Counted from the first letter of the stretch, positions 17,889 to 27,949 are shown. The stretch: DNA of 64,000 bases from Chitinophagaceae bacterium UBA1930 (GCA_002337145.1 DDFK01000002.1:682001-746000), one strand, 5' to 3'. Notes: generated from the sequence alone by a model not told the origin. Translations and numbers: made by a program.

Positions 17889-17963
17889 AATTGTTCGCTG
17901 AGATCTGTAGAAGCGATTAAAATGATTCGGTTTCAACAAACCTAACCCGACATTTCACATAGA

Positions 17964-19241
17964 ATGCCAATGAAAAAGTTCCGTAAAATATGTTTAACGA
18001 TTTTAGCAATAACAGCAATATTGTTGCTAATTGGTATTGCTGTCAATAACCCACAGTTATACAAACCTGCTGCCATGCTTACTGCCGTTGCTTTTGCAAT
18101 AGGGTTAGGTTCAAGTGAGTCTTTAAAAGGCTATCAGTACACCGCATGGATCATTGCGGCAGTTGTAGCGGGAATGCTTTTTCCCGAGGCATTCAAAAAC
18201 TGGGGCACCGTTAACCTGCGTGACAAGAAACTCGTACTCGTTATTGTGCAGCTCGTTATGTTTGGTATGGGCACACACATGAGCCTGAAAGATTTCAATA
18301 ACCTTGGCTCTACAGGCAAAGGTGTTGCTGTTGGTCTGTTCTGCCATTTTTCCGTAATGCCATTAATGGGTTTATTGCTTACCAAAGTTTTTCATTTTGA
18401 TCCTGAAATTGCAGCGGGTATTATTTTAATCGGTAGTTGCAGCAGTGGGTTGGCAAGCAATGTAATGGTATACTTAGCAAAAGCAAACCTTGTATTAAGC
18501 GTTATTGTTACGGCCATGGCAACATTGGTGGCCCCTTTTCTTACGCCATTATTAATGAAGGCATTTGCAGGTGCTTTAATAGAAGTGAAGTTCATAGACA
18601 TGATGATGGAGATTGTAAAAATTGTACTCGTACCCATTGGAGCTGCATTGTTGCACGACTTTTTAAAACGGGCAACTGGCCCACAAAAAAAACAAACCTA
18701 TATCGTTGCCATTATTTGTGCCGTATGGGTTGCCATAGTTGTTGCATTTGTACAGACAGGTAGCCATGCTGCACAACAAAGTATTGATATGAGTGCTTTC
18801 TTCACCGGTGCTGTTGTTGCAGGAGTGTTGTATCATTTGTTATGGACAAAATTCAAAACCGTTGATGCAATCATGCCCTATATTTCCATGTTTGGTATTG
18901 TTTATTTTACCACAGTCACTACTGCTGCAGGCAGGGACAATCTAATGAAAGTTGGCGTGCTTTTATTTTTGGCTTCGGTTATACACAATGCCGCAGGTTA
19001 TTTTTTCGGGTACTGGTTAAGCCGTTGGTTTGGTATGGATAAAAACAGCAGCAGAACAATCGCTTTTGAAGTAGGCCTGCAAAACGGTGGCATGGCCAGC
19101 GGCCTGGCGGGCAGCATGGGCAAGCTTGGTACAGTTGGCTTGGCTGCCGCAGTGTTCAGTCCATGGATGAACATCAGCGGCAGTATCCTGGCAAATTACT
19201 GGCGTAGGAAACCTGTAGATGATACGGAAAAGAATAAGTAA
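17964..19241 (+). CDS. BASS-family (bile acid:sodium symporter-like) transporter
   Basis: A 425-residue inner-membrane protein with about 10-12 hydrophobic segments. The BASS crossover motif GIILIGSCSSGLASNVMVYL (from about residue 152) and a second repeat near EVGLQNGGMASGLAGSMGK (late in the protein) are characteristic; both belong to the broken helices that bind sodium. Members carry organic acids such as pyruvate, bile acids or 2-keto acids. Position at the end of the RuBisCO-like/kinase/racemase run suggests uptake of an organic or sugar acid that feeds this pathway, which is inference. Met3 is an alternative start. Confidence 0.85.
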   Translation: MPMKKFRKICLTILAITAILLLIGIAVNNPQLYKPAAMLTAVAFAIGLGSSESLKGYQYTAWIIAAVVAGMLFPEAFKNWGTVNLRDKKLVLVIVQLVMFGMGTHMSLKDFNNLGSTGKGVAVGLFCHFSVMPLMGLLLTKVFHFDPEIAAGIILIGSCSSGLASNVMVYLAKANLVLSVIVTAMATLVAPFLTPLLMKAFAGALIEVKFIDMMMEIVKIVLVPIGAALLHDFLKRATGPQKKQTYIVAIICAVWVAIVVAFVQTGSHAAQQSIDMSAFFTGAVVAGVLYHLLWTKFKTVDAIMPYISMFGIVYFTTVTTAAGRDNLMKVGVLLFLASVIHNAAGYFFGYWLSRWFGMDKNSSRTIAFEVGLQNGGMASGLAGSMGKLGTVGLAAAVFSPWMNISGSILANYWRRKPVDDTEKNK

Positions 19242-19246
19242 TAAAT

Positions 19247-19338
19247 GTATGTAGCCAGCAACAGAATAAATACCGGGCTCCTGTTGCGTCGCACACTTGT
19301 ACGATATAACTTTAATGGGCTTTTATCTAAGCGTAGGT
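19247..19338 (+). repeat. 92-bp dispersed element, copy 4
   Basis: Left end GTATGTAGCCAGC, core GTTGCGTCGCACACTTG, right end CTTTTATCTAAGCGTAGGT. It fills the intergenic space 69 bases upstream of the GH2 start. Confidence 0.88.
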
Positions 19339-19406
19339 CATAACACAATACACATATCAAGTATGCAGTTTGTATGCTTCGTGATACAAAGCAAAATAAG
19401 AATTAC

Positions 19407-22400
19407 ATGTCCAAAAAAATAACACATATTCTTCTCTGTTCATTATTCATGCTACATTATGCAAATGCACAACTTGTAGACAAAACCCCAGCTGCCGTTC
19501 CTGTTGCTCCAACCATTTACAACCGTGAGCCCTACGAAGATCCATTGGTCAGCGGCATCAATCGGGATGCCTCAAGGGCAACCGCATACTCTTATGCAAC
19601 AATTAGTGATGCTTTAAAAAATGAACGGGAAAAAAGCGGACGCTACCTATCATTGAATGGTGATTGGGATTTTTCTTTTGCATTGAAACCAGGCGATGAG
19701 CCAACAGGTTTTTATAAAAGCAAAGTAAACGGTTGGAAGAAAATGACTGTTCCATCAAGTTGGGAAATGCAAGGCTATGATAAGCCCATTTATAAAAGTG
19801 CAGTATATCCTTTTAGACCAGTAAACCCACCTTATGTTCCCAAAGATTATAATGGTGTAGGCTGTTACCAACGTTCATTTACGGTTCCTGCTGCATGGAA
19901 AGATATGAATGTGAGTTTGCATTTTGGGGGCGTCAGCTCTGCATACAAGGTTTGGATCAATGGACAATTTCTGGGTTATTCAGAAGATAGTTTTATGTCC
20001 ACCGAATTTAACATCACACCTTATTTACACGAGGGTGAAAATATTGTTTCGGTGTGGGTGATACGTTGGAGTGATGGCAGCTTTCTGGAAGACCAGGATG
20101 GCTGGCGTTTGAGTGGCATCCATCGTGAAGTATTTGTACATGCAGAGCCCAAGCTGCGTATTGCAGACTTTTTCTATCAAACCAAATTGGATAAGCACTA
20201 CAAGGATGCATTGTTGAGCATCCGGCCGAGGATAGAAAATTTATCCGGTCATGAAATGCCGGGCTATGTCTTGAAAGCACAGTTGTTTGATGAAAATGAC
20301 AACCCTGTTTTAAATAAACCTTTATCCAAAAAAGCAGACGAAATCATCAATGAAATCCATCCACGGTTGGATAGGGTAAAGTTCGGTTTGTTGGAAACAA
20401 CAATTCCCAATCCCAAAAAATGGAGCACCGAAGAGCCCAATTTATACAAACTGGTATTAAGCCTTGAAGACAGTATTGGTAATGTGATAGAAGTAAAAAC
20501 CTGTAAGCTTGGTTTTAGAAGTATTGAGTTCAGAAAAGCAGATAGCAAGCTGCTCATCAACGGCAAGCTCACTTATTTATATGGGGTCAACCGCCCGGAT
20601 CATGATCCTATTTTAGGTAAAGCACTTACGAGAGAGATCATTTTAAGGGATGTAACAACCATTAAGCAATTCAATTTTAATTGTATCCGTTTAAGTCATT
20701 ATCCAAGTGATCCTTATTTACTGGATCTCTGCGACGAATTTGGTATCATGGTTATTGACGAAGCCAATTTAGAAACACATGGACTTGGTGGTAAACTGGA
20801 TCATGATGCACAATGGACAAGTGCCTATATTGACAGGGTAAGCCGTATGGTATTAAGGGATAAGAACCATCCATCCATTATTATGTGGAGCTTGGGTAAT
20901 GAAGCGGGCAGTGGCCCCAACCATGCAGCGATGGCAGGATGGATAAAGGATTTTGATATGACAAGGCCATTGCATTATGAGCCTGCAATGGGCTCACCCA
21001 AAGAAGAAGGTTATATCGATCCATCGAATCCGAGTTATTTAAAAGCAAATGATCATTCGCACCGCATACAGAACCCACTCGATCAATATTATGTAGATGT
21101 GGTAAGCAGGATGTACCCTGCCATGTACACCGCACCATTGCTTGCGAATCAGCCTAACGGAGATACAAGACCGATTTTCTTTTGCGAGTATGCACATGCC
21201 ATGGGCAACAGTGCTGGCAACATCAAAAACTTCTGGGATCAATGGCGGAACACCAAACGCATTATTGGTGGTTGCATCTGGGAATTTAAAGACCAGGGCT
21301 TATTAAAGAAAGACAGTGCAGGTGTGGAGTATATTGCCTATGGCGGTGATTATGGCGAAAAATATTTTGACAACTTTACCATTAAAGGCATTGTAAATGC
21401 AGATGGACAACCAAAGAGTGTGATGAATGAATGCAAGCGTATCTTTCAACCGATAGAATGTAGTTGGAAAGAAGGTAAAATACATATCACCAACAGAGGC
21501 AGTGTGAAAAATGTAGATGCCTATACAGCAACATTGATATTGAAAACCGAAGGAAAGGTAATGTTGACAAAGCAATTGCCAGATATTCATTTAGCGGCAG
21601 GGAGGGATACAGCAATTGATGTAGGATTGTCTATGAAATATTTAATCCTTACTGAACAACATGCAACATTGCGTTTCACTCTAAAGGAAAGTACTGCTTG
21701 GGCCGAAAAAGGTTTTGAGGTTGCAAGCAATCAATTTTTAATTTCAAAAAGTGTTCATCCTCCTAAGTTGGTTCTAGATGGCCCTTCAAATATTTCTTAC
21801 CAACAAAGCTTAAATGGAGTTACAGTAAAAGGGAAAAATTTTTCTGTATTCTTTTCTACTATCGATGGTGGTTTAAGTTCTTATTTGCACAATGGTGTTG
21901 AACAGATCAAATCGCCTTTGCATCCAAACTTTGTCCGTCCACTAACAGACAATGACAAACGTGGCTGGAAGCCACAGAAAAAGCTGCAACAATGGTACAA
22001 TGCAAAAGCCAAATTGCTGAACACGGTTGTAAGCAAACAGATGAATGGGTTAGAAGTGGTCATGTCTTATTCTTACATTAACGATAGTGCTACCGTAAAT
22101 GTGCAATACCTGGTAAGGGACGATGGAAGCATCAAAGTAGATTATCAGCTCAACACAAAACCTGGCCTGCCCAATATTCCCAAAGTAGGTATGCAAATGG
22201 GCATTGAAAGGAGTTATGATAACATTGATTGGTATGGCAAAGGTCCTGGCGAAAATTATATTGACAAGAATTATGGTTTTGATGTAGGTATTTATTCAAT
22301 GCCAGTGAATGATTTTATGGAACACTATGCCGTACCGCAGGAAAACGGTAACCGCACAGATGTCCGCTGGATGTTCCTTTCGGATAAAAAACAACAAGGG

Positions 22401-22688
22401 TTGTTAATTGTTGCAGATAGTTTATTAAGCATGAGTGCATCGCCTTATACAGACGAGAATGTGCAGAACGCAAAACATACCAACAAATTAAAAGATGCTG
22501 GCTTTATCAATCTTAATATAGATTTGATACAAATGGGTGTTGGTGGTAACGATAGTTGGAGTGATGTAGCTGCACCATTGGAACAATATCAGGTAAAGGC
22601 ACAGCCTTATCATTACATTTTTTATTTAATGCCTTATACAAAAGGCAAGAAAGAAATAAGTGAAGATGTGAGAAAAGTGAAGTATTAA
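19407..22688 (+). CDS. Secreted GH2 beta-galactosidase (LacZ-type)
   Basis: A 1093-residue secreted enzyme from Met at 19407 (MSKKITHILLCSLFMLHYANAQ signal). An ATG 11 codons upstream gives a poor leader and was rejected. Domains in order: jelly-roll sugar-binding domain (YLSLNGDWDFSFALKPGDEP), immunoglobulin-like domain, TIM barrel with acid/base Glu in MWSLGNEAGSGPNH and nucleophile Glu in FFCEYAHAMGNSAGN, a further beta domain, and the C-terminal Bgal_small_N-type domain (VRPLTDNDKRGWKPQKK; WYGKGPGENYIDKNYG). Length and layout match large LacZ-type GH2 beta-galactosidases. It would remove galactose from pectic side chains. A 92-bp repeat lies in its leader. Confidence 0.9.
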   Translation: MSKKITHILLCSLFMLHYANAQLVDKTPAAVPVAPTIYNREPYEDPLVSGINRDASRATAYSYATISDALKNEREKSGRYLSLNGDWDFSFALKPGDEPTGFYKSKVNGWKKMTVPSSWEMQGYDKPIYKSAVYPFRPVNPPYVPKDYNGVGCYQRSFTVPAAWKDMNVSLHFGGVSSAYKVWINGQFLGYSEDSFMSTEFNITPYLHEGENIVSVWVIRWSDGSFLEDQDGWRLSGIHREVFVHAEPKLRIADFFYQTKLDKHYKDALLSIRPRIENLSGHEMPGYVLKAQLFDENDNPVLNKPLSKKADEIINEIHPRLDRVKFGLLETTIPNPKKWSTEEPNLYKLVLSLEDSIGNVIEVKTCKLGFRSIEFRKADSKLLINGKLTYLYGVNRPDHDPILGKALTREIILRDVTTIKQFNFNCIRLSHYPSDPYLLDLCDEFGIMVIDEANLETHGLGGKLDHDAQWTSAYIDRVSRMVLRDKNHPSIIMWSLGNEAGSGPNHAAMAGWIKDFDMTRPLHYEPAMGSPKEEGYIDPSNPSYLKANDHSHRIQNPLDQYYVDVVSRMYPAMYTAPLLANQPNGDTRPIFFCEYAHAMGNSAGNIKNFWDQWRNTKRIIGGCIWEFKDQGLLKKDSAGVEYIAYGGDYGEKYFDNFTIKGIVNADGQPKSVMNECKRIFQPIECSWKEGKIHITNRGSVKNVDAYTATLILKTEGKVMLTKQLPDIHLAAGRDTAIDVGLSMKYLILTEQHATLRFTLKESTAWAEKGFEVASNQFLISKSVHPPKLVLDGPSNISYQQSLNGVTVKGKNFSVFFSTIDGGLSSYLHNGVEQIKSPLHPNFVRPLTDNDKRGWKPQKKLQQWYNAKAKLLNTVVSKQMNGLEVVMSYSYINDSATVNVQYLVRDDGSIKVDYQLNTKPGLPNIPKVGMQMGIERSYDNIDWYGKGPGENYIDKNYGFDVGIYSMPVNDFMEHYAVPQENGNRTDVRWMFLSDKKQQGLLIVADSLLSMSASPYTDENVQNAKHTNKLKDAGFINLNIDLIQMGVGGNDSWSDVAAPLEQYQVKAQPYHYIFYLMPYTKGKKEISEDVRKVKY

Positions 22689-22722
22689 AAGCCGAACATA
22701 AAATAATGGAAACAAGAAAACC

Positions 22723-22799
22723 GTTGCCACGAATAACACTAATCAGCACGAATGTTTTACAAGAATTCATTCGTACCATTTCGTGTTATTCGTGGCAAC
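22723..22799. repeat. Inverted repeat with ATTCGTGGC arms
   Basis: GTTGCCACGAATAACAC (22723-22739) and its exact reverse complement GTGTTATTCGTGGCAAC (22783-22799) form a 17-bp stem between GH2 and GH106. The same word family recurs at 32229-32303, 34762-34904, 38366-38397 and 39881-39911. Confidence 0.85.
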
Positions 22800-22880
22800 C
22801 CAAAAGCGAAGCTTTTAATTTTGTGTCTTCCTGTCTTTGTGGTAAAAAAATACTGTTTAGTTTTCAAAGTGGATTTTAAC

Positions 22881-25800
22881 ATGAAATGTTTACAAATACC
22901 TGTTCTCTTTTTTTTATTTACAGTTTGTGCTGCATCTTCTATCTCTGCACAACAAAAAGCAACCACCTTTTCCCAATTCGAAAAGGATTTCACTTACCCA
23001 CCGCAATCTGCAAAGCCCTGGGTTTTCTGGTATTGGATGAATGGTAACGTAAGCAAACAAGGCATCACTACCGACCTTGAAGCCATGAAAGAAGTTGGCC
23101 TAGGTGGTGCTTATCTAATGTTCATTAAAGACACCGTGAACCCATCAGTGTACACGCCTGCCGTTAGCCAGTTAAGCAAAGGTTGGTTTAACATGGTGGC
23201 CTTTGCTATACAGGAAGCAAAACGCCTACAACTGCAACTCGGCTTTCATGTCAGCGACGGTTTTGCATTGGCTGGTGGTCCATGGATAACACCTGAGTTG
23301 TCCATGCAGAAAATAGTTTGGAGCAAGCTGCATATCAATGGTGGCAAGATTTTTAATGAAGCATTGCCGCAGCCGCAAACCAATGAAGGTTACTATAAAG
23401 ACATTGCTGTATATGCTTATCCCACTTCAACAAATTTTGTATCCACACAAAACACAGTACCTGTAGTTAGTACAAGTAATGGAACAAAAGCCGATTTTTT
23501 ATTGCAAACAAATGCAAAGGAAAGTTTCAAAACAGATTCGGCTGCATGGATACAATATGCTTTTCAGCAACCTTTCACTTGCAGAACAATTGTGATAAGA
23601 ACCAATGGCAACAATTATCAATCGCACCGTTTAATTGTACAGTCAAGCGATGATGGCATCCATTTCAAAACGGTTACCAGGCTTCAACCGCCACGTCATG
23701 GTTGGCAGGACACCGATGCCGATGTTACGCATACCATTCCATCCACCACCGCAAAATATTTCCGTTTTTTGTATGATAAGCAGGGAACGGAACCTGGCAG
23801 CGAAGACCTCGACAATGCCAAATGGAAACCCACGCTAAAGATCAGCGGTATTGAATTGAGCAATGAACCGGCCATCAATCAATACGAAAGCAAGAATGGC
23901 GAGGTATGGCGTATCAGCAAACGCACTACCGAAGACCAGTTGCAAAATTCTTCATGCATTCCCTTTAACAAGCTCATCAACATTACTGCCTTTTATAAAA
24001 ATGGAAAGCTCAACTGGAATGCCCCCAAAGGCAACTGGACTATTATACGTATGGGACACACATCAACCGGGCACAGGAACGAAACGGCCGGTGGTGGCAA
24101 GGGTTTGGAATGCGACAAGTTCAGCGAACAAGCTGTCACGTTACAGTTCAACAATTGGTTCAACAAAATATATGAAAGCGTTGATTCGGTCACTGCAAAA
24201 GAAATCATCAAGATTTTCCATGTAGATAGTTGGGAATGTGGCAGCCAAAACTGGAGCCCTGTTTTTGCAGCTGAATTCAAAAAGCGGAGAGGATATGACC
24301 TATTGTCTTATCTGCCTGTAATGGCCGGAGTGCCCATACAAACTGTAGCAAAAAGTGAACAGGTATTGTTCGATATACGCCAAACCATTGCTGAATTGAT
24401 TGTAGATGTTTTTTATACGACGCTCAAAAAATTATCCTCAGAAAAAAACTGTGACTTCTCTGCTGAAAGTGTTGCACCCACCATGCTCAGCGATGGTATG
24501 TTGCATTACAAAAAAGTGGACCTACCCATGGGCGAGTTCTGGAACAACAGTCCTACACATGATAAGCCCAACGATATGCTCGATGCCATCAGTGCAGCAC
24601 ATATCTATGGAAAAAATATTGTGCAGGCAGAAGCATTCACCACCGTAAGAATGAATTGGGGCGAGCACCCGGGCAATTTGAAAACATTGGGAGACCGGAA
24701 TTTTGCACTCGGCATCAACAAAATGGTGCTACACGTTTTTGCCCATAACCCGTTTATGGATAAAGCACCTGGTGTTACATTGGATGGTGTGGGTCTCTAC
24801 TATCAACGTAACCAGACATGGTTCAAACAAAGCAAAGAATGGATCAATTATTTGACCCGTTGCCAAATATTGTTGCAGCAAGGCAAACCCGTTGCAGACA
24901 TGGCTGTATTTACAGGAGAAGAACTGCCACGCCGTTCCGTATTACCCGACAGGTTGGTGAATACATTGCCCGGTATTTTTGGTAAGGAGCGTGTGGGTTT
25001 TGAAACCAAACGCATGGCCAATGAGGGCCAGCCCATGCAGCAAAAACCTGATGGCGTAAGCAACCAACGCAACAATATAGAACCGGCCGATTGGACCAAC
25101 GCATTGAACGGTTATACCTACGATTCGTTCAACCCCGATGCCTTGCGTTTGGCAAAAGTGCACGATGGTAATATCGTATTGCCCGGTGGTGCCAGCTATA
25201 AACTTTTGGTATTGCCTGCCAACATGAAGATGAATCCGGACAATATCATCAGCAAAGCATCCATGCAAAAGATCATTCAATTGGTAAAAGACGGTGCAAC
25301 ATTGTTAATGGATTCAACGTATAAAAAAGCATTTGCCGACAATGGCGTTATACTCAATTTCACTATTTACAAAGAAGCATCCATTGCAAATGTGGGTAAA
25401 GGAAAAGTTATGTTGGCACCTTACTATGCTTCCTCATTCAACGTGCTGGGTTGCGAAAGGGATCTTGCTGTGATTAGCCCTGATGTGAAATTTTCTTCTC
25501 TTGCCTACACGCACCGCAAGCTGGATGATGCGGATATCTATTTCATCAGCAACCAACAGGATAAGGACTTCACCTGCGACCTTTCGTTCAAAGCAAAAGG
25601 CGGTGTATTTATTTTTGATGCAACAGATGGCAAATCCTATGAAAGCCATGCTGCTGCATCTTTCAACGGAAGAACAACAGTACCGTTGTACCTGCCCGCT
25701 AATGGCTCCAGGTTCGTAGTGTTTGACCACAACAAAAAAGCAGTTGATTATAGCAGCCGTATCAGTATGGCGGTTTCTACCAATTGCCCGATCGTCAACA

Positions 25801-26246
25801 AATGGAAGGTTGAATTTGCAGGTGATACATCCATACAACCAATCTATATGGATTCGTTAAAGGACCTGAGCAAACATGCCGACCCTGCTATTAAATATTT
25901 TTCCGGCACCACTGTATACAGCAATACCTTCAATGCAGGTTTTAAACCTTCGCTGGCCAGCCTGAGCATCACCAATATTTTCGATATCGCCAGCATAAAG
26001 GTCAACGGTATTGACTGCGGTACTTTATGGACAAAACCTTTCAGCCTCGATATCTCCAAAGCAGTAAAGCAAGGCGACAACACCATTGAAATTGCAGTGA
26101 CCAACACTTGGCACAACCGTTTGATCGGCGACCATTTATTGCCTGCCAACCAACGCAAAACATTTACCACAGCACCGTTCAGGTTGGAAGGGAAACCTCT
26201 GCTGCCAGCGGGTTTGGTGGGAGAGGTGAAGATTGAAGCGTATTAA
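22881..26246 (+). CDS. Secreted GH106-family alpha-L-rhamnosidase
   Basis: An 1121-residue secreted enzyme from Met at 22881 (MKCLQIPVLFFLFTVCAASS signal, ending ISAQQ). The open frame extends 43 codons upstream through an intergenic repeat, which is not plausible coding. GH106 marks: PPQSAKPWVFWYWMNGNVSK at the start of the catalytic part, LEAMKEVGLGGAYLMF, FHVDSWECGSQNWSP with a conserved Glu, and NIVQAEAFTTVRMNW with a second conserved Glu. A C-terminal beta-sandwich (IKVNGIDCGTLWTKPF; NTIEIAVTNTWHNRLIGD) is present. GH106 enzymes release alpha-L-rhamnose from rhamnogalacturonans; a Bacteroides member acts on RG-II. Last glycosidase gene of the forward cluster. Confidence 0.9.
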   Translation: MKCLQIPVLFFLFTVCAASSISAQQKATTFSQFEKDFTYPPQSAKPWVFWYWMNGNVSKQGITTDLEAMKEVGLGGAYLMFIKDTVNPSVYTPAVSQLSKGWFNMVAFAIQEAKRLQLQLGFHVSDGFALAGGPWITPELSMQKIVWSKLHINGGKIFNEALPQPQTNEGYYKDIAVYAYPTSTNFVSTQNTVPVVSTSNGTKADFLLQTNAKESFKTDSAAWIQYAFQQPFTCRTIVIRTNGNNYQSHRLIVQSSDDGIHFKTVTRLQPPRHGWQDTDADVTHTIPSTTAKYFRFLYDKQGTEPGSEDLDNAKWKPTLKISGIELSNEPAINQYESKNGEVWRISKRTTEDQLQNSSCIPFNKLINITAFYKNGKLNWNAPKGNWTIIRMGHTSTGHRNETAGGGKGLECDKFSEQAVTLQFNNWFNKIYESVDSVTAKEIIKIFHVDSWECGSQNWSPVFAAEFKKRRGYDLLSYLPVMAGVPIQTVAKSEQVLFDIRQTIAELIVDVFYTTLKKLSSEKNCDFSAESVAPTMLSDGMLHYKKVDLPMGEFWNNSPTHDKPNDMLDAISAAHIYGKNIVQAEAFTTVRMNWGEHPGNLKTLGDRNFALGINKMVLHVFAHNPFMDKAPGVTLDGVGLYYQRNQTWFKQSKEWINYLTRCQILLQQGKPVADMAVFTGEELPRRSVLPDRLVNTLPGIFGKERVGFETKRMANEGQPMQQKPDGVSNQRNNIEPADWTNALNGYTYDSFNPDALRLAKVHDGNIVLPGGASYKLLVLPANMKMNPDNIISKASMQKIIQLVKDGATLLMDSTYKKAFADNGVILNFTIYKEASIANVGKGKVMLAPYYASSFNVLGCERDLAVISPDVKFSSLAYTHRKLDDADIYFISNQQDKDFTCDLSFKAKGGVFIFDATDGKSYESHAAASFNGRTTVPLYLPANGSRFVVFDHNKKAVDYSSRISMAVSTNCPIVNKWKVEFAGDTSIQPIYMDSLKDLSKHADPAIKYFSGTTVYSNTFNAGFKPSLASLSITNIFDIASIKVNGIDCGTLWTKPFSLDISKAVKQGDNTIEIAVTNTWHNRLIGDHLLPANQRKTFTTAPFRLEGKPLLPAGLVGEVKIEAY

Positions 26247-26725
26247 AAAGCCGTGCACGTATATCAAGTATTTTCTTTTGCATACAACAGTTTCATACTG
26301 ATAGCAATGAAGGTATTGCAACTGCAAAAGATAGTTAATGTATCAATTTGCGATTGGCATTTGGGCACACGGATGACACAGGTTTAACGGATGTTCACTG
26401 ATTGTATGCTGCTTTGCAGCATGTTGATTTTTTCCTGACATACCTTGAGTTTGGCATTTTTGATTTGAAATTTTATTGCCATAGCTCAAAATGGGTAATG
26501 CCATGTTACCGACAAACCAAAAATCGTTAGCATATCAGTTTGATAACTATCGGTGCAACCTGACAACCTATCATTCAAACTGATACACTACCAAAAAGTA
26601 GTTGCCGAAAACCGTTTGCGTACTTCTACTGAATTTTGGTAAATAATGCATACAGTGTTTTGCCTACAGGCAATTGTTTATATTTTGGTATGGCAATAAG
26701 CCGCTACAACCTTCAACACCATTGT
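26247..26725 (+). other. 479-bp intergenic region upstream of the TNT-domain gene
   Basis: No coding sequence is supported here. It contains a CACACGGATGACACAGG word (about 26368), also seen reversed as CATCCGTGTGC at 12170-12180. A small hairpin is formed by TGCTGCTTTGCAGCA near 26406-26420. A 10-bp inverted pair ATCAGTTTGA (26534-26543) / TCAAACTGAT (26575-26584) lies 140 bases upstream of the preferred start and may be regulatory. The upstream in-frame ATG at 26636 gives a leader with no signal character. Confidence 0.5.
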
Positions 26726-27700
26726 ATGAAACAAAGATCTTTACTGATAACTACAAGTGCTTTTCTATTGTTGGTTATCGTTTCCTGGATGCCTGTGCGA
26801 AAGCCATCCACAACCAACAGTTCAATTGTACTTGCCCGTTATTATGCACAACCCGATACATTCATACGTGGTGTTGATTACAGCATCTTTGTACAGCTTA
26901 CGCCGTTGGATTCACCTGCTAACAAGTTCCAGCCACAGATGTGGCAATTATGGGAAGTGGAAAAATGGGCCCCGTTGGAAACATTGATCAATAACAACAA
27001 ACTCAATGGTAGCTACCCACCCGCTGCAGGTTTTGTGAACCTTTCAAACATAACATTGGATACAGGTATGAAGCTTGACCGTTACGGTGGTTTATGGGGA
27101 AGTTTTGTGGCTCCACAGGGAACACCTTTTACCGAAAGGTCATTACCCGAAACCACCAAAAACAGTATCTACTACCAGTTCGTGGTAACAAGGCCCATTC
27201 CTGGTGTGGAAGCCGGAAAAGCCATACCCTGGTTCCATCAAACGGGTATGGGCATGCAGTACAAGTTCCCGCATTCCATACAAACATTGATCGATAGCCA
27301 GTATCTAAAAGTAACGGATAGCATATTACCCAAACCTGTATTGCAAGCCAAGCGGCTTGCGGGCAACACGCAACAAACAAAACCCAACCCATTGTTTCAT
27401 GTAAGGGCAAGCAATGGGAAAACGGTTAGTTTTTCACTCAACGATTTTGTGCACAACCCTTTGCATACGCTAGAAGATAAAATAACCCCAAGCCTTTTTG
27501 ATTCATTGGTAACTACGGCTGCATTAAACAAAAAGGGTATCTTAAACCAATACGTGAACAGCAATGGTGTGCCCGTTTATTATTTGTTATACAAAGAGCC
27601 AACAAGCAACAAGCGTTACTGGGTGGTGGTTTCATTCAACGAAACTTCTGCGGGGCATTTCGTAAGCAGGCTTGAAGCAATGGTTAGGATAAAGAAATAA
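26726..27700 (+). CDS. Exported TNT-domain protein (NAD glycohydrolase toxin-like)
   Basis: A 324-residue protein from Met at 26726 (MKQRSLLITTSAFLLLVIVS, a signal or anchor helix). Residues about 93-196 match the tuberculosis necrotizing toxin (TNT, DUF4237) domain: YPPAAGF, then TGMKLDRYGG, APQGTPFTERSLP, AIPWFHQTGMGMQYKF and TLIDSQYL. The Arg of DRYG, the Arg of ERSLP and the Gln of MQY correspond to conserved family positions. TNT enzymes hydrolyse NAD+. Residues 35-90 and 205-324 are unassigned; the tail has GVPVYYLLYKEPTSNKRYWV. No obvious immunity gene adjoins it. It may be an antibacterial effector or an extracellular NADase; which of these is unknown. An alternative start at 26636 is possible but unlikely. 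Confidence 0.8.
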   Translation: MKQRSLLITTSAFLLLVIVSWMPVRKPSTTNSSIVLARYYAQPDTFIRGVDYSIFVQLTPLDSPANKFQPQMWQLWEVEKWAPLETLINNNKLNGSYPPAAGFVNLSNITLDTGMKLDRYGGLWGSFVAPQGTPFTERSLPETTKNSIYYQFVVTRPIPGVEAGKAIPWFHQTGMGMQYKFPHSIQTLIDSQYLKVTDSILPKPVLQAKRLAGNTQQTKPNPLFHVRASNGKTVSFSLNDFVHNPLHTLEDKITPSLFDSLVTTAALNKKGILNQYVNSNGVPVYYLLYKEPTSNKRYWVVVSFNETSAGHFVSRLEAMVRIKK

Positions 27701-27763
27701 TGATGCAGTTGTATGCTTTGTTTCAATCAATGAAATGCAGTGCTAATTGATGGTATATTGATT

Positions 27764-27855
27764 TTATGTAACCAACTACAGTATTTCAATGAAGCTTTAG
27801 TGGCGTCGCACACATGAGCGATTAAATGTGGCCCAACTTTTATAGAAGCGTAGAT
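27764..27855 (+). repeat. 92-bp dispersed element, copy 5
   Basis: Left end TTATGTAACCAAC, core GTGGCGTCGCACACATGAGCG, right end CTTTTATAGAAGCGTAGAT. It marks the left edge of the AT-rich islet. Confidence 0.88.
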
Positions 27856-27949
27856 AAACAGGTAAGAACGAATAAGGTTTATGCAAGAAAGCATAATGCT
27901 TATTGTATGATTTGCAGATAACGATAAATAACCTTGAATATTAAAAATC

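Noticed and set aside
22752..22880. 43-codon N-terminal extension of the GH106 open frame
   Set aside because: It runs through an ATTCGTG inverted repeat and has no signal character; a perfect signal peptide begins at 22881.
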